Shown here: positions 62,167 to 64,000 of the stretch, in pieces
Numbering within the stretch: position 1 is the first letter of the stretch
Layout: each line of letters begins with the position of its first letter
NCBI GenBank assembly: GCA_038744785.1
Contig: JBCDLX010000025.1
Location: 1 to 64,000, forward strand
DNA length: 64,000 nt
Direction: 5' to 3'
Source of the DNA: Ovoidimarina sp038744785
Lineage (GTDB): Bacteria; Pseudomonadota; Alphaproteobacteria; Rhodobacterales; Rhodobacteraceae
Made by a program: the position numbers and the translations under genes
Notes under the pieces: model-generated
Told to the model about the DNA's origin: nothing
The model's database searches: none
Seen by the model: the letters and a program-made list of their open reading frames with translations, nothing else

Positions 62167-63699
62167 ATGAGTTCTTCCGAGCAGCAATCCCTTTATGCCG
62201 CGCGCGAGCCGATCTTTCCGCGTCGCGTCCAGGGCAACTTTCGCACGCTGAAGTGGTGGATCATGGGGGTTACACTTGGGATCTACTACCTGACACCCTG
62301 GCTGCGCTGGGACCGTGGCACTGAACTGCCGGATCAGGCGGTTCTTGTGGACCTTGCGCACCGCAGGTTCTTTTTCTTCTGGATCGAGATCTGGCCACAT
62401 GAATTCTACTTCGTGGCCGGCCTATTGATCATGGCGGGCCTCGGTCTTTTTCTGTTTACCTCGGCGCTTGGCCGGGTCTGGTGTGGTTATGCCTGCCCGC
62501 AAACTGTCTGGACGGATCTCTTTTTGCTTGTCGAGCGGCGGATCGAGGGGGACCGGAACGCGCAGGTTCGTTTGTGGAAAGCAAAGTGGGACGGGCACAA
62601 GATCCGGCTCCGGATCACAAAATGGGCGATATGGTTTCTGATCGCACTTGCCACCGGCGGGGCTTGGGTCTTCTATTTCACCGACGCGCCAACTCTGGCG
62701 ATTGATCTGGTAACGTTCAACGCGCACTCGGCCGCCTACACCACAATGGCTATTTTGACGGCCACTACATTTTTTTTCGGGGGGTTCGCGCGCGAACAGA
62801 TTTGCATTTACGCCTGCCCGTGGCCGCGCATACAGGCCGCGATGATGGATGAGGACACGATCACAGTGGCCTATCGCGAATGGCGCGGCGAACCACGCGG
62901 GAAAGGCAATGTGCGCCGCCGGGACCGTGCCACCGCCATTGCAGCGGAAGCGGAATCGCCCGCCGCCGGACCGGGGCAGGTGGCGCGCTATGCGCCCGAA
63001 ACGTCCAAGCCTGCACCGGTCCGCGACGACGGGAGAGAGCACGGCGATTGCATCGATTGCATGGCTTGCGTGAACGTCTGCCCGATGGGGATCGACATCC
63101 GCGACGGTCAGCAGATGGCCTGTATTACTTGCGCGCTTTGCATCGACGCCTGCGATGACGTTATGGACCGGATTGGCAAGCCGCGAGGATTGATCGACTA
63201 TCTTGCACTGACGGACGAAACGGCAGAACGCGCGGGCAAACCGCCCCGCAAGATCTGGAAACACGTGCTTCGCCCCCGAACGATTCTTTACACCGCGCTG
63301 TGGTCGCTGGTGGGGGTCGGATTGCTGATCGCGCTTTTCGTGCGGACCGATTTGGACGTCACGGTTGCGCCAGTGCGCAACCCAACCTTTGTGACCCTGT
63401 CGGACGGATCTATCCGGAACACCTATGACGTCCGGCTTCTGAACAAAGAGGGTGAGGCCCGCACTTTCCGCGTGACGCTGAAGGGCGATCCTGCCCTTAG
63501 AGTGCAGCTAGAGGGAACGCCTTATGAAAGCGTCGAAGTTCCCGCAAACGAAACCATGCTACAACGTGTGTACGTGATCGCGCCGCCCGGGTCTGCCCCG
63601 GCAGGTGGAGAACGGACCGGTTTCCGGTTCTGGGTGGAGAATTTGTCCAGCGGCGAGCGGGTGCACAAGGACACGATTTTCAATGGAGGCGCATCATGA
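62167..63699 (+). CDS. ccoG: cbb3 oxidase assembly protein CcoG (RdxB/FixG family)
   Basis: A 510-residue membrane protein with several helices and two ferredoxin-like cluster sites: CIDCMACVNVCP and CITCALCIDACDD. Upstream motifs WCGYACPQTVW and CIYACPWPR are also typical. The C-terminal Ig-like domain starts near PTFVTLSDG. It takes part in copper handling for CcoN assembly. ATG 62167 is the family start. Its stop overlaps ccoH. Confidence 0.95.
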   Translation: MSSSEQQSLYAAREPIFPRRVQGNFRTLKWWIMGVTLGIYYLTPWLRWDRGTELPDQAVLVDLAHRRFFFFWIEIWPHEFYFVAGLLIMAGLGLFLFTSALGRVWCGYACPQTVWTDLFLLVERRIEGDRNAQVRLWKAKWDGHKIRLRITKWAIWFLIALATGGAWVFYFTDAPTLAIDLVTFNAHSAAYTTMAILTATTFFFGGFAREQICIYACPWPRIQAAMMDEDTITVAYREWRGEPRGKGNVRRRDRATAIAAEAESPAAGPGQVARYAPETSKPAPVRDDGREHGDCIDCMACVNVCPMGIDIRDGQQMACITCALCIDACDDVMDRIGKPRGLIDYLALTDETAERAGKPPRKIWKHVLRPRTILYTALWSLVGVGLLIALFVRTDLDVTVAPVRNPTFVTLSDGSIRNTYDVRLLNKEGEARTFRVTLKGDPALRVQLEGTPYESVEVPANETMLQRVYVIAPPGSAPAGGERTGFRFWVENLSSGERVHKDTIFNGGAS

Positions 63700-64000
63700 G
63701 CGGCAGGGAACTGACAGGACGGCATGTTCTGATAATCACAGTGGCAGCCTTTGGTACAATCATGGCTGTGAACTTCGTTCTCGCCTGGCAAGCAGTCGCG
63801 ACCTTTCCAGGGTTGGAGGTCAAGAATTCCTACGTCGCAAGTCAAAGCTTCGACCGCGACCGTGCGGCACAAGAAGGGTTGGGCTGGGACGTGTCCGCCC
63901 GTATCGAGGATGGCAAGCTGACGCTGACGATCCTTGATGCGGGTGGAGTACCGGTGCGGCCCGACGCGCTCTCTGCAACACTCGGCCGGGCGACCCATGT
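63696..64000 (+). CDS. ccoH: cbb3 oxidase assembly protein CcoH/FixH, 5' part (runs off window)
   Basis: About 101 codons from an ATG overlapping the ccoG stop (ATGA), still open at the window end. One N-terminal helix (about 10-32) is followed by the family block KNSYVASQSFDRDRAAQ and LGWDVSAR. CcoH/FixH helps assemble the cbb3 oxidase. The ccoI and ccoS genes would be expected beyond the window. Confidence 0.9.
   Translation, partial: MSGRELTGRHVLIITVAAFGTIMAVNFVLAWQAVATFPGLEVKNSYVASQSFDRDRAAQEGLGWDVSARIEDGKLTLTILDAGGVPVRPDALSATLGRATH

Noticed and set aside
1..64000. CRISPR array, insertion sequence or transposon
   Set aside because: No regularly spaced repeats, transposase genes or terminal inverted repeats with target duplications were seen on reading the window.

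Overview
The window is a stretch of alphaproteobacterial chromosome, almost certainly from the Rhodobacteraceae (roseobacter/Rhodobacter group). The evidence is the high GC content, a gcrA cell-cycle regulator, the hemN-fnrL-usp-ccoNOQP-ccoGH order known from Rhodobacter, the rimP-nusA-ylxR-infB operon, and many translationally coupled genes with GTG or TTG starts. Nearly all of it is core genome. I found no insertion sequence, prophage, CRISPR array, rRNA or tRNA gene.

Layout. 1-3.5 kb: the 3' end of ftsX, plsC, then a divergent Hpt / receiver-SpoIIE phosphatase pair and a Nudix gene. 3.5-13.9 kb: a long rightward run of hslO, a CoA-type Nudix hydrolase, cca, three tandem ABC half-exporters, an RNA uracil methyltransferase and a bacterial voltage-gated sodium channel, mostly with 4-bp start/stop overlaps. 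14-16 kb: two L,D-transpeptidases flanking a CAP lipoprotein. 16-23 kb: hemH, a methyltransferase divergent from comF-grxC-nitrilase-marR, ubiG, pip and a short substrate-binding protein. 23-28.5 kb: rimP-nusA-ylxR-infB. 28.5-35.1 kb: leftward trpS, murJ and glnD, with a rhomboid-like gene running the other way. 35-41.6 kb: lpoA-like gene divergent from rsmI-yraN, then gshB, an apparently amber-interrupted gene, and rimO. 41.7-47.5 kb: lytic transglycosylase, gcrA, ABC-2 permease, EamA transporter, argD-argF and a holin-like membrane protein. 47.6-53 kb: the least conserved part, with an outer-membrane barrel, a CadC-like TPR regulator, several uncharacterised genes and an AT-richer membrane protein. 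53-56.5 kb: hemE, hemC and hemN. 56.5-64 kb: fnrL, usp, ccoNOQP, ccoG and the start of ccoH.

The clearest functional module is the right end. FnrL (an oxygen-sensing Fe-S regulator), hemN (oxygen-independent haem synthesis), a universal stress protein, the high-affinity cbb3 oxidase and its assembly genes are tied together by four 14-bp FNR-type sites (TTGA-N6-TCAA) in three intergenic regions. hemH, hemE and hemC in the same window supply the haem pathway.

The items most worth a second look are: a terminator-like hairpin just upstream of rimP that could be a NusA-responsive attenuator; a NavAb-like sodium channel; a rhomboid homologue lacking both catalytic residues; three tandem ABC exporter paralogues; a methyltransferase-fold protein with no recognisable SAM motif I; an amber-split gene; and a near-consensus heat-shock promoter before hslO. 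I saw no clearly new multi-gene system.
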